Below the pieces are notes generated by a model that worked only from the letters and a program-made list of their open reading frames with translations, was not told where the DNA came from and did not search any database. This document shows, in pieces, positions 9,719 through 17,586 of a stretch of DNA of 64,000 bases. Source of the DNA: UBA2137 sp963740205 (lineage in GTDB: Bacteria > Pseudomonadota > Alphaproteobacteria > Micavibrionales > Micavibrionaceae); NCBI GenBank assembly GCA_963740205.1, contig CAVUDD010000002.1, positions 1 to 64,000 on the forward strand, read 5' to 3'. The position numbers and the translations under genes were made by a program. Position 1 is the stretch's first letter, and every line of letters begins with the position of its first letter.

Positions 9719-11758
9719 TTAGATGTCAACTTCACTGACATACTCGGCGTTGTCCTGAATAAATTGAAAGCGTGCATCGGCGTTCTTGCCCATCAATCTG
9801 TCAATTAGGGAATCAACGTCAGCTTTGCGTTCTGCTCTTGGTTCATCTTCTGCTCCAAAATTATCACTTGTTGCATCTACAATCTGAAATGTATTTTCAG
9901 CTTGTGGAACAGTAATACGAAGCAGTGTTCTGTTTTCAGGAGCCATAGTGGTTTCTTTTAGCTGCTTGGCAGGCATTTCTCCCAAGCCTTTAAAGCGAGA
10001 AATATCAACCTTAGTTTTTCCTTTGAACAAGGTATTCATCAATTCATCTTTTTGCGCGTCATCTTGTGCATATGCAGAAACACCACCAGCGGCCAAGCGA
10101 TAAAGGGGCGGCTGTGCCAAATACACATGACCCAATTCAATAAGCTCACGCATTTGCGTGTAGAAGAACGTTATAAGAAGCGCAGCAATATGAGCTCCAT
10201 CCACATCCGCATCAGTCATAATAATAATACGTTCGTATCTTAAGTCGTCAGGATTGAAGTCTTTACCAGCACCACAACCCAAAGCTAAGATTAAATCCTG
10301 AATTTCCAAATTAGCTTTTATTTTATCTTTGGTCGCGCTCACTACGTTAAGAATTTTCCCGCGCAAAGGTAGAATAGCCTGTGTTTCGCGGTTACGTGCT
10401 TGCTTGGCTGATCCGCCCGCACTATCGCCCTCAACGATGAATATTTCTGTGCCTTCCGAGGAAGTGCTACTGCAGTCGGCAAGCTTGCCAGGTAGGCGAA
10501 GTTTGCGCGTTGCGCTCTTACGTGAAGTATTTTTTGCGTCACGCAAACGGCGGCGCTCTTCTGCGCGCTGAATAAATGAATTAATAAGAACGTTACTTGT
10601 ATTTGGGTCGCTTGTAAGCCAATGGTCAAAGCGATCTTTAATAACCTGATCAACCTCACGAGAAACATGTGTGCTTACCAGTCTCTCCTTGGTTTGACCC
10701 TGAAATTGAGGGTCGCGAACAAACACCGATAAAATGACAGCTGCTCCTGCCATAATATCATCGGGTGTTACAATGGAAACGCGTTTTAAATCAGCATATT
10801 CTGAATAGGTTTTTATTCCTTTTGATAGGGCTGTGCGCAACCCTGAAACATGCGTGCCACCAAGAGGTGTGGGTACAGTATTACAATAAGAATTAAGGAA
10901 ATTAATTTCACGGTCAGGCCACGCAATTGCGTACTCAACTTTACCTTGCCCGTTTGGTAAATCTACACTTCCATGAAAAATACCATCAACGACAAGAGGT
11001 TTTCCTTCCATTTCCTGTTTTAGGAAATCAAGAAGGCCGTTGGGAAAATGAAATGTATCTTCTTCAGGTATGTTTTTTGTATCTTTGAGAAGTTCAGGTG
11101 CGCATTTCCATCTAATTTCAACGCCCTTATAAAGATAGGCTTTTGAGCGAACAGCTTTAAATAGTAGAGAAGGGCGAAGCTGACTTCCAGATTCAAATAT
11201 TTCAGGATCAGCATGAAAATGTACAGTTGTTCCACGCCTATTAGAAACTGTTCCCATATTCTCAAGTTTGGAAGTAGCGTGTCCTTGGGAAAAGCTTTGT
11301 TTGTAGAGTGTTTTATCGCGGGCAACCTCAACCCACATTTTATCTGATAGGGCGTTTACGACTGAAATACCCACACCATGCAGTCCACCAGAGGTTTGAT
11401 AGGCATCACCACCAAATTTACCACCTGAGTGAAGTGTGGTAAGAATAACCTCAAGCGCTGATTTGTCAGGAAACTTAGGGTGAGGGTCAACAGGAATTCC
11501 ACGGCCATTATCTGAGATTGTTACCGAGTTGTCGGCATGCAACTCCATTTCTATTCGTGAAGCATGCCCCGCAACTGCCTCATCCATAGAGTTATCAAGA
11601 ACCTCGTGGACAAGATGATGGAGTGCCTTCTCATCTGTCCCGCCAATATACATACCAGGACGCTTTCGAACAGGTTCGAGACCTTCTAGGACTTCAATAT
11701 CTGCTGCGCTATATGTTTTGGCTGTATCGTCTGGTGCGTTGGAAAAAAGATCACTCAT
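9719..11758 (-). CDS. parE: DNA topoisomerase IV subunit B
   Basis: ATPase subunit of topoisomerase IV, which with ParC decatenates daughter chromosomes. At 679 residues it has the usual ParE length. Visible features in order: LEGLEPVRKRPGMYIG near the start, the GHKL ATP-binding motifs DNSMDEA, DNGRGIPVD and GGLHGVG, a transducer region, then the TOPRIM motifs VEGDSAGGSAKQ and DADVDGAHI. The closing LKETTMAPENR segment is typical. It could be confused with GyrB, but the short start, MYIGGTDEKALHH, favours ParE. It is divergent from the thioesterase gene, with 83 bases between them. Confidence 0.93.
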   Translation of the reverse strand: MSDLFSNAPDDTAKTYSAADIEVLEGLEPVRKRPGMYIGGTDEKALHHLVHEVLDNSMDEAVAGHASRIEMELHADNSVTISDNGRGIPVDPHPKFPDKSALEVILTTLHSGGKFGGDAYQTSGGLHGVGISVVNALSDKMWVEVARDKTLYKQSFSQGHATSKLENMGTVSNRRGTTVHFHADPEIFESGSQLRPSLLFKAVRSKAYLYKGVEIRWKCAPELLKDTKNIPEEDTFHFPNGLLDFLKQEMEGKPLVVDGIFHGSVDLPNGQGKVEYAIAWPDREINFLNSYCNTVPTPLGGTHVSGLRTALSKGIKTYSEYADLKRVSIVTPDDIMAGAAVILSVFVRDPQFQGQTKERLVSTHVSREVDQVIKDRFDHWLTSDPNTSNVLINSFIQRAEERRRLRDAKNTSRKSATRKLRLPGKLADCSSTSSEGTEIFIVEGDSAGGSAKQARNRETQAILPLRGKILNVVSATKDKIKANLEIQDLILALGCGAGKDFNPDDLRYERIIIMTDADVDGAHIAALLITFFYTQMRELIELGHVYLAQPPLYRLAAGGVSAYAQDDAQKDELMNTLFKGKTKVDISRFKGLGEMPAKQLKETTMAPENRTLLRITVPQAENTFQIVDATSDNFGAEDEPRAERKADVDSLIDRLMGKNADARFQFIQDNAEYVSEVDI

Positions 11759-11841
11759 ATTTAATTTTACGGACTTTAAGGCGTTGTATTCTGAATTTAG
11801 GACTATAGATTAACAATAGAGACTTCTAAAGGATAAAGTAA

Positions 11842-12246
11842 ATGTCAGATGAAAAAGAAGCCCTATCTACCTGTGCACAACATCTTGTTCGTACAGTAAC
11901 GGCAACAGAAAATGCGCGAAACCGACTTGGGAATATATTTGGGGGGTGGTTGCTCTCTCAAATGGATATTGCAAGTGGAGGGTATGCTGCGGACGTTGCA
12001 AATGGAGCTGTTGTAACCATTGCTGTAGACCGCATGGTTTTTGATAAGCCTGTTTTTGTTGAAGATGAAGTTTTGATTTATGCCGGTATAGAAAGAATGG
12101 GAAAAACCTCAGTGGCAATCTGTGTGAATGTTGACGTCTTTAGAAATGGTGATAAGCAAAAACTAGAAAAAGGTGTCGCTCGCGGTATATTTACTTTTGT
12201 AGCTATTGATGAAAATCACAGACCTCGACGCGTTAAGAAGGATTGA
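11842..12246 (+). CDS. yciA: Acyl-CoA thioesterase, YciA-like hotdog protein
   Basis: Hydrolyses acyl-CoA thioesters in the cytosol. The 134-residue chain is a single hotdog domain with the YciA/BACH hallmarks: NIFGGWLLSQMDIASG, in which the Asp is the catalytic acid, then AVDRMVFDKPVFVEDEV and a GKTSVAI strand. YciA is known to act on a broad range of short and medium acyl-CoAs; the preference here is unknown. A good Shine-Dalgarno (AAAGGATAAAG) precedes the ATG. The next gene starts only 3 bases after it stops. Confidence 0.88.
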   Translation: MSDEKEALSTCAQHLVRTVTATENARNRLGNIFGGWLLSQMDIASGGYAADVANGAVVTIAVDRMVFDKPVFVEDEVLIYAGIERMGKTSVAICVNVDVFRNGDKQKLEKGVARGIFTFVAIDENHRPRRVKKD

Positions 12247-12248
12247 TA

Positions 12249-13406
12249 ATGCGCTTTTTGACCTCTTTTCTTATTTTTCTAATGATAAGCCCTCTTGCGC
12301 TAGCTCAGAACGTAGTTTCGCAAGATACTTTCCCAGAACTAAAATATGAAAGTAAAATCGCTCAAAAGGAATTTATTGTTAGCACGCAACGTATAGAAGA
12401 AACTCCTTATGGCGATAAACTGCTGGCTTACCGTGTTAGGTTGCCTACCAATTGGGATAAGGTTGAAGATGAATTCTCAAGGAAAACTTGACTTAAACAG
12501 TTTGCTTCTTGGGGAAGTTGCAAAATATGCTGGTCCTGTAAAGGATGGCATAAGGCCTGTATTCATATTACGTGCGCTTGAAATTGAATACCTCATAAGT
12601 ACCCGAAACTGGGCAATCGAATACTTACAAGGAAAGGGATTTACCCCAAGAGGCTTTCGTGAGGTAAATTCTGACCGTGTTGAAGTAGAGTACGTTACAC
12701 AGGAAAGGGGGGTAACCAGTATCGTCCGTTCCGTTATAATACGTAACGGTAACAGAATGGTCATGGCCGAATTCACTCTTCCTACATCTTCCGAACAGAT
12801 TACACGCGAAATACAGATTTTATCTATGCAGACACTCAGGCTTTTGAATCGCTCGGAAGTTCCACCTGTTGAGCTTGAACAATATAACCTGACAGACAAT
12901 AGCGGCTTCTTATACCCAAAGGCTTGGCAACTTGTGACAGTGAATAAAAATGAGGGTGAAGATACTATTGTGCAGTTAGCTAAAGGTAGTCCTGAGGAAG
13001 ACACTAAAAAGGCGGAAAAAAGAGGTTAGGGCAACAAGACGGTGTTATTGATATCTATTATCTTTCTAAAAATAACCTGTCCGATGATGAAGAAATATTG
13101 AGTTATCTTGATGAAGTTTTATCTAGCAAAAATCTTAAGCGCTTTGGTGAGGCCAAAATTACCGAGGGTGATATCAAAAGAAATAGGCCTAATGTAAATC
13201 TTTACAGCTTGAGGCGCATAACCGGTAAGGGTCTTGATTATGATTTTTTATATGCTGTTAAGGAAACGACAGATAAAGTTTTTATTATTAGTATGATTAC
13301 CCCAGATAAGACAGTCGATTTCTCAAACTGGGCAAGAAATAATGCCACCTTTGAATTGGTGGCATCATCGTCTCGTCTCAATCAACTGGTAAAAACCCCA
13401 AATTAA
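12249..13406 (+). CDS. Unknown exported protein, two frameshifts
   Basis: I do not recognise this protein. From the ATG at 12249 it has a clear signal peptide (hydrophobic, ending PLALAQ) and then continues through two frame breaks: near 12482 (one base too many, after DEFS and before GKLDLNSLL) and near 13016 in a run of six A (one base too few, before RLGQQDGVIDIYY). Rejoined it would be about 385 residues. No known domain is visible; the sequence is mixed and charged with no membrane helix after the signal, so it is probably periplasmic. It ends by overlapping the glnA stop on the opposite strand by four bases. Confidence 0.65.
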
Positions 13407-14833
13407 CTTGAATAATACATATCGTATTCAACGGGGTGAGGTGTCATCTCGTAACGCTCAACCTCTTCCATTTTTAAATCGATATAAGCTTCAATCATAT
13501 CTTTGGTAAAGACATCGCCTTTGAGCAAGAACTCATTATCTTTCTGAAGGCTTTCCAATGCTTCGCGAAGCGAGCGGCAGACATGCGGCATTTTAAGAAG
13601 ACGTTCTTTTGGAAGGTCGTATAAATTCTCATCTGATGGCTCACCTGGATGAATTTTGTTTTGAATACCGTCCAGTCCAGCCATAAGCATCGCAGAAAAT
13701 GCTAGGTAAGGATTTGCTGTTGGATCAGGGAAGCGTATTTCTATACGTTTGGATTTTTCACCAAATGACATTGGGATACGGCATGACGCTGAACGGTTTC
13801 TTGCAGAATAAGCCAAAAGAACAGGAGCCTCGTAACCAGGAACCAAACGTTTGTAGCTGTTTGTACAAGGATTGGTAAAGGCGTTGATAGCTCGCGCATG
13901 CTTAATAATTCCACCAATGTAGAATAGGCACATTTCGGATAGGCCGGCATATTGGTCTCCCGCGAAGAGAGGCTTGCCATTTTTCCAAAGTGATTGGTGA
14001 ACATGCATACCAGAGCCATTATCACCAAACATGGGCTTTGGCATAAATGTGGCTGTTTTACCGTAGGCCGCAGCAACGTTATGAACAACAAACTTGTATA
14101 TCTGAAGGTCATCCGCCATAGCAGTTAAATCACCAAATTTTATGCCTAGTTCATGCTGTGCAGGGGCAACCTCGTGGTGATGTTTTTCAACTTCAACGCC
14201 AACTTCGGCCATCACAGAAAGCATCTCTGCACGCAGATCGGCAAGAGTATCAATAGGGGCATCGGGCATGTAGCCGCCTTTAGGCCCAGGACGGTGTCCC
14301 ATATTACCCGTGGGATATTCACGGTTTGAATTGTAGGGGGCCTCTGGGCTATCTACAAGGAACGATACATTATGTTGTGCAGTTGAAACGCGAACATCAT
14401 CAAAAACGAAGAATTCTGCCTCGGGTCCAAAAGAGCAAGAATCTGCAATTCCCGTGGATTTTAAATAATTCTCTGCTTTTTTTGCAATTGTCCTAGGATC
14501 TCTTTCATAAGGCTTGTTAGTTGTTGGATCATAAACATCACAGAAAACTTTGAGCGTAGGTTGCACTGTAAACGGATCAAGCAAGATACGATTTAGGTCA
14601 GGGACAATATTCATGTCGGACTCATTAATAGCCTTCCACCCAGGAATAGATGAGCCATCAAAGAAAATACCGTTTTCAATCATATCCTTATCAACAGTAG
14701 ATTTGTGTTGGGCTATGTGATGTTTTTTACCGCGAGGATCCGTAAACCAAAAGTCTAAAAAATCAATATCATTGGCATCCATGATTTTAATTAATTCTGA
14801 CGCATTTTTAACTTTAGTAGGTAGGGATTCCAT
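13403..14833 (-). CDS. glnA: Glutamine synthetase type I
   Basis: Makes glutamine from glutamate, ammonia and ATP; forms a dodecamer in the cytosol. At 476 residues it is a class I-beta enzyme. Visible motifs: DGSSIPGW near the N-terminus, the metal-binding GPEAEFFVFD, KHHHEVAPAQHE, the ATP-site region GMHVHQSLW, and the glutamate-binding NRSASCRIP. Tyr405 in the NLYDLPKE motif is the adenylylation site used by GlnE to switch the enzyme off. In many alphaproteobacteria glnB lies directly before glnA; here the upstream neighbour is a tRNA-His gene on the opposite strand and no glnB is seen. Confidence 0.97.
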   Translation of the reverse strand: MESLPTKVKNASELIKIMDANDIDFLDFWFTDPRGKKHHIAQHKSTVDKDMIENGIFFDGSSIPGWKAINESDMNIVPDLNRILLDPFTVQPTLKVFCDVYDPTTNKPYERDPRTIAKKAENYLKSTGIADSCSFGPEAEFFVFDDVRVSTAQHNVSFLVDSPEAPYNSNREYPTGNMGHRPGPKGGYMPDAPIDTLADLRAEMLSVMAEVGVEVEKHHHEVAPAQHELGIKFGDLTAMADDLQIYKFVVHNVAAAYGKTATFMPKPMFGDNGSGMHVHQSLWKNGKPLFAGDQYAGLSEMCLFYIGGIIKHARAINAFTNPCTNSYKRLVPGYEAPVLLAYSARNRSASCRIPMSFGEKSKRIEIRFPDPTANPYLAFSAMLMAGLDGIQNKIHPGEPSDENLYDLPKERLLKMPHVCRSLREALESLQKDNEFLLKGDVFTKDMIEAYIDLKMEEVERYEMTPHPVEYDMYYSS

Positions 14834-14893
14834 GATTTTAACCTTTGGTTTTAATGTCTGTAATTAAATAGATATGTATTTTACGCTTATATA

Positions 14894-14912
14894 TCATGCA
14901 AAAAATGCATGA
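14894..14912. promoter_or_regulatory. Inverted repeat upstream of glnA
   Basis: A perfect 7-base inverted repeat, TCATGCA-AAAAA-TGCATGA, lies 61 bases upstream of the glnA start. On the minus strand its right part provides a TTGCAT that could serve as a -35 box, with TACATA 17 bases on as a weak -10. The symmetry suggests a dimeric regulator binding at the promoter. It does not fit the sigma-54 consensus. Confidence 0.4.
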
Positions 14913-15040
14913 ATATAGTTTTATTATCACAGCATTATTTTGAAGTCGATAGGATAAACAGGTAATTTTTTCATTTTTTCAGTGGACAAGATGGGGGGAT
15001 TTCCTGCATATACTATTCGCTGAAGTTTTGCTTCACATGT

Positions 15041-15117
15041 GGCGACTGTAGCTCAGTTGGTAGAGCCCACGGTTGTGGTCCGTGTGGTCGCGGGTTCGAG
15101 CCCCGTCAGTCGCCCCA
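15041..15117 (+). tRNA. tRNA-His (GTG)
   Basis: Cloverleaf of 77 bases. The acceptor arm starts with the extra 5' G typical of tRNA-His, pairing with C73 (GGCGACT with AGTCGCC). The D-loop GCTCAGTTGGTAGAGC and T-loop GGTTCGAGCC are standard. The anticodon loop TTGTGGT gives GTG for histidine. The CCA end is encoded at 15115-15117. It precedes tRNA-Leu by 92 bases. Confidence 0.97.
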
Positions 15118-15209
15118 TTTTCTCTTATTATCTAGCCTTATGTTTTTTCTTGAGAAAAACTCTTGGACTTTACAAAACTTTCATGTAAAACGTCGCTTAA
15201 CCTAGTCGT

Positions 15210-15294
15210 GCGGGTGTGGCGGAATTGGTAGACGCACCAGATTTAGGTTCTGGCGCCGCGAGGCGTGGGGGTTCAAGTCCCTTCACCCGCACCA
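15210..15294 (+). tRNA. tRNA-Leu (TAG)
   Basis: An 85-base tRNA with the long variable arm of leucine tRNAs. Acceptor GCGGGTG pairs with CACCCGC. The anticodon stem CCAGA/TCTGG holds the loop TTTAGGT, anticodon TAG, reading CUA codons. The T-arm GGGGGTTCAAGTCCC and an encoded CCA (15292-15294) complete it. It ends 33 bases before the tig start. Confidence 0.97.
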
Positions 15295-15327
15295 TTTATT
15301 ACAACAATCCAAAACGGTAGCGAGAGT

Positions 15328-16734
15328 ATGCAAGTTAAAGAAGTTAAAAAAGAAGGCCTTCGTCATGACTTTGAGGTCCTTATTCCAGCAAATGATATTC
15401 AGAAGATGGTTGATGAGGAGCTTGTAACTCTTGGTAAAACTGTAAAGCTTCCTGGTTTTCGTCCAGGTAAAGTGCCTCTTGATGTTCTTAAACAAAAATA
15501 CAGTCGTCATGTATTGGCTGATGTTTTGGAGAAGGCTGTTCAGTCTTCGTCTTCAAAGGTCGTTCAAAATAACAAGCTAAAGCCTGCCATGCAGCCTAAA
15601 ATTGAAGTTAAGGAATTTGATGAGGGCAAAGATCTTATCTATAGTATGAGCATTGAAGTTCTTCCTGAATTTAAAGTGATGGATTTAAAGGGAATCAAAA
15701 TTGAAAAGCCTGTCGCAAAGGTCGAAGACAAATCAATTAACGAGGTTCTTGAAAATGTAGCATCGCAAAATCGTGACCTTCAACCGGTAAAGCCTAAACG
15801 TCCAGCTAAGATGGGTGATGTTTTGACTATAGATTTCCACGGTCAACGTGCCGATGGATTTGAGGTACCTGGCATGCAAGGGCATGACCATAACCTTGAA
15901 TTGGGTAAAGGTCAGTTTATTCCTGGCTTTGAAGAACAACTTGTTGGGGCCAAAGATGGTGATCACGTTCACGTGAACGTAACTTTCCCCGAGCAATACC
16001 ACTCAGAAGATTTAGCAGGGCAGGATGCTGTTTTCCATGTAGATGTTAAGGCGATACAAGAGCCCAAGACATCTAAAATCGATGATGAATTAGCCAAAAA
16101 ACTTGGTCTCGAAGACTTAAAAGCTCTGAAAACTGCTGTGAAAGAACAAATTGAAGCAGATTACGGTAATTACACACGTATGAAGTTAAAGAAAAACCTT
16201 CTTGATGTGATTGACTCCGGGCATGACTTTAAATTACCTCAGGCTATGATTGATCAAGAGCATGAGCATATTGTTCAGCAACTTGAGAAAGAGGCCGAAA
16301 GTAATGGCGAAAAATTAACTGATGCAGACAAGAAAGAATTGAAAGTTCTTGCTGAGCGACGTGTGCGCTTGGGTATCGTTCTGGCTGAAATTGGTAATCA
16401 GCGTAAAATCGAAGTGACACAACAAGAGCTTCAACAAGCTGTTATTAAAGAGGCGCAGAAATATCCTGGTCAGGAAAAGGTTGTCTTTGATTACTACTCC
16501 AAGAACCCGCAAGTGCTTGAGTCTTTGAAAGCACCTGTTTTTGAAGACAAGGTTATCGATAGCATTCTTGAGGATGCGAAAGTGACTGAAAAAACAGTAT
16601 CAGTTGATGACTTGATGGCAGATGACGATGAATTGCCTGTGAAGGGCAAGACAAAGAAGGAGCCAGCTCCAAAGTCTAAGCCTGCTACTGAGAAAAAAGC
16701 TCCAGCCAAGAAAACTGCTAAGAAAAAGAGCTAA
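15328..16734 (+). CDS. tig: Trigger factor
   Basis: Ribosome-bound chaperone and peptidyl-prolyl isomerase that first contacts nascent chains. 468 residues from the ATG at 15328; a longer reading frame begins inside tRNA-Leu and is not credible. The N-terminal ribosome-binding loop is recognisable (GFRPGKVPLDVLKQKY, holding the GFRxGKxP signature). The FKBP domain follows at about 150-240 (GDVLTIDFHGQ, and LGKGQFIPGFEEQL). A helical C-terminal domain comes next, ending in a Lys/Ala/Pro-rich tail of roughly 35 residues that could bind RNA or ribosome. It leads the tig-clpP-lon cluster. Confidence 0.96.
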   Translation: MQVKEVKKEGLRHDFEVLIPANDIQKMVDEELVTLGKTVKLPGFRPGKVPLDVLKQKYSRHVLADVLEKAVQSSSSKVVQNNKLKPAMQPKIEVKEFDEGKDLIYSMSIEVLPEFKVMDLKGIKIEKPVAKVEDKSINEVLENVASQNRDLQPVKPKRPAKMGDVLTIDFHGQRADGFEVPGMQGHDHNLELGKGQFIPGFEEQLVGAKDGDHVHVNVTFPEQYHSEDLAGQDAVFHVDVKAIQEPKTSKIDDELAKKLGLEDLKALKTAVKEQIEADYGNYTRMKLKKNLLDVIDSGHDFKLPQAMIDQEHEHIVQQLEKEAESNGEKLTDADKKELKVLAERRVRLGIVLAEIGNQRKIEVTQQELQQAVIKEAQKYPGQEKVVFDYYSKNPQVLESLKAPVFEDKVIDSILEDAKVTEKTVSVDDLMADDDELPVKGKTKKEPAPKSKPATEKKAPAKKTAKKKS

Positions 16735-16739
16735 CACCT

Positions 16740-16767
16740 CTTGATATCTTGGCATGTGCGCTATAGC
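16740..16767 (+). promoter_or_regulatory. Possible clpP promoter, heat-shock-like
   Basis: CTTGAT at 16740-16745 lies 15 bases before CTATAGC at 16761-16767. The CTTG box resembles RpoH (sigma-32) promoters of alphaproteobacteria, and the clpP start is 44 bases downstream. The -10 match is imperfect, so this is a suggestion only. Confidence 0.3.
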
Positions 16768-16810
16768 TTTGTCCTATAAGTAACTTTTATGATTCTTAAG
16801 GACAAATTTT

Positions 16811-17452
16811 ATGACAGACGTAGTTGATCAAGCTGTAAATTATCTCGTACCAACCGTTATCGAGCAAACGAACCGTGGAGAGCGCGCGTTTGATATTTTC
16901 TCGCGTCTTTTGAAAGAGCGCATTATTTTTCTTACAGGTGGTGTGAATGATGAAGTGTCTTCATTGATTTGTGCTCAGCTTCTTTTTCTTGAGTCAGAAA
17001 ATCCTAAGAAAGACATCTCTTTCTACATTAATTCTCCAGGTGGTGTTGTAACGTCGGGTATGGCGATGTACGACACAATGCAATATATCCAGTGCGATGT
17101 AGCAACTGTGTGTATTGGTCAGGCCGCAAGTATGGGTTCTCTATTATTGACTGCTGGGCATCCTGGAAAAAGATATATTCTTCCTAATGCACGCGTAATG
17201 GTTCACCAGCCGTCTGGTGGAGCACAAGGTATGGCTTCTGATATTGAAATTCAGGCAAGAGAGATTCTAAATCTTCGTAAACGTCTTAATGATATTTATG
17301 TTGAACATACAGGTCGTAAACTTGCCGAAATTGAAAAGGCAATGGACAGAGATACATTCATGTCAGCAGAAGAGGCCAAAAAGTTTGGTCTTGTTGATCA
17401 TGTAGTTTCTACACGACAGGAAGTTGTTAAGGATCTTGATAAGAAGTCATAG
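16811..17452 (+). CDS. clpP: ATP-dependent Clp protease proteolytic subunit
   Basis: Serine protease that forms the double-heptamer chamber and degrades proteins fed to it by ClpX or ClpA. 213 residues. The catalytic triad can be placed as Ser107 (GQAASMGS), His132 (VMVHQP) and Asp181 (MDRDTF), the same spacing as E. coli Ser98/His123/Asp172. The oxyanion region INSPGG (74-79) is present. It follows tig by 76 bases. The usual next gene, clpX, is missing: lon starts 134 bases after clpP stops. Confidence 0.97.
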   Translation: MTDVVDQAVNYLVPTVIEQTNRGERAFDIFSRLLKERIIFLTGGVNDEVSSLICAQLLFLESENPKKDISFYINSPGGVVTSGMAMYDTMQYIQCDVATVCIGQAASMGSLLLTAGHPGKRYILPNARVMVHQPSGGAQGMASDIEIQAREILNLRKRLNDIYVEHTGRKLAEIEKAMDRDTFMSAEEAKKFGLVDHVVSTRQEVVKDLDKKS

Positions 17453-17510
17453 GCATTAGCCTTTTCTTTTAGGTCTAAAAACCTATTTATTCATTATACA
17501 GAATTTTTAT

Positions 17511-17551
17511 GAGGCACGTTAAACCTTGAGTAAGGAACGTGTCTCATACTA
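17511..17551 (+). promoter_or_regulatory. Inverted repeat and possible heat-shock promoter before lon
   Basis: GAGGCACGTT (17511-17520) and AACGTGTCTC (17536-17545) form a 10-base inverted repeat with one mismatch. The 15-base centre holds CTTGAG (17525-17530), a sigma-32-type -35 box; TCTCATAC at 17542-17549 partly matches a sigma-32 -10. The lon start is about 40 bases downstream. A repressor or an RNA hairpin at the lon promoter would fit. Confidence 0.4.
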
Positions 17552-17586
17552 TATTGTCAATTCAACAATACAGACATAGGTCACTT

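Noticed and set aside
12477..13004. 175-residue minus-strand open frame inside the exported-protein gene
   Set aside because: It is a shadow of the plus-strand gene; no ribosome site, no family match and Ser/Thr-rich composition typical of antisense reading.
14894..14912. Sigma-54 promoter for glnA
   Set aside because: The GC element is present but no GG lies 12 bases upstream as the -24/-12 consensus needs.
15265..15327. N-terminal extension of trigger factor
   Set aside because: The extension begins within tRNA-Leu; the ATG at 15328 starts with the conserved trigger-factor sequence.
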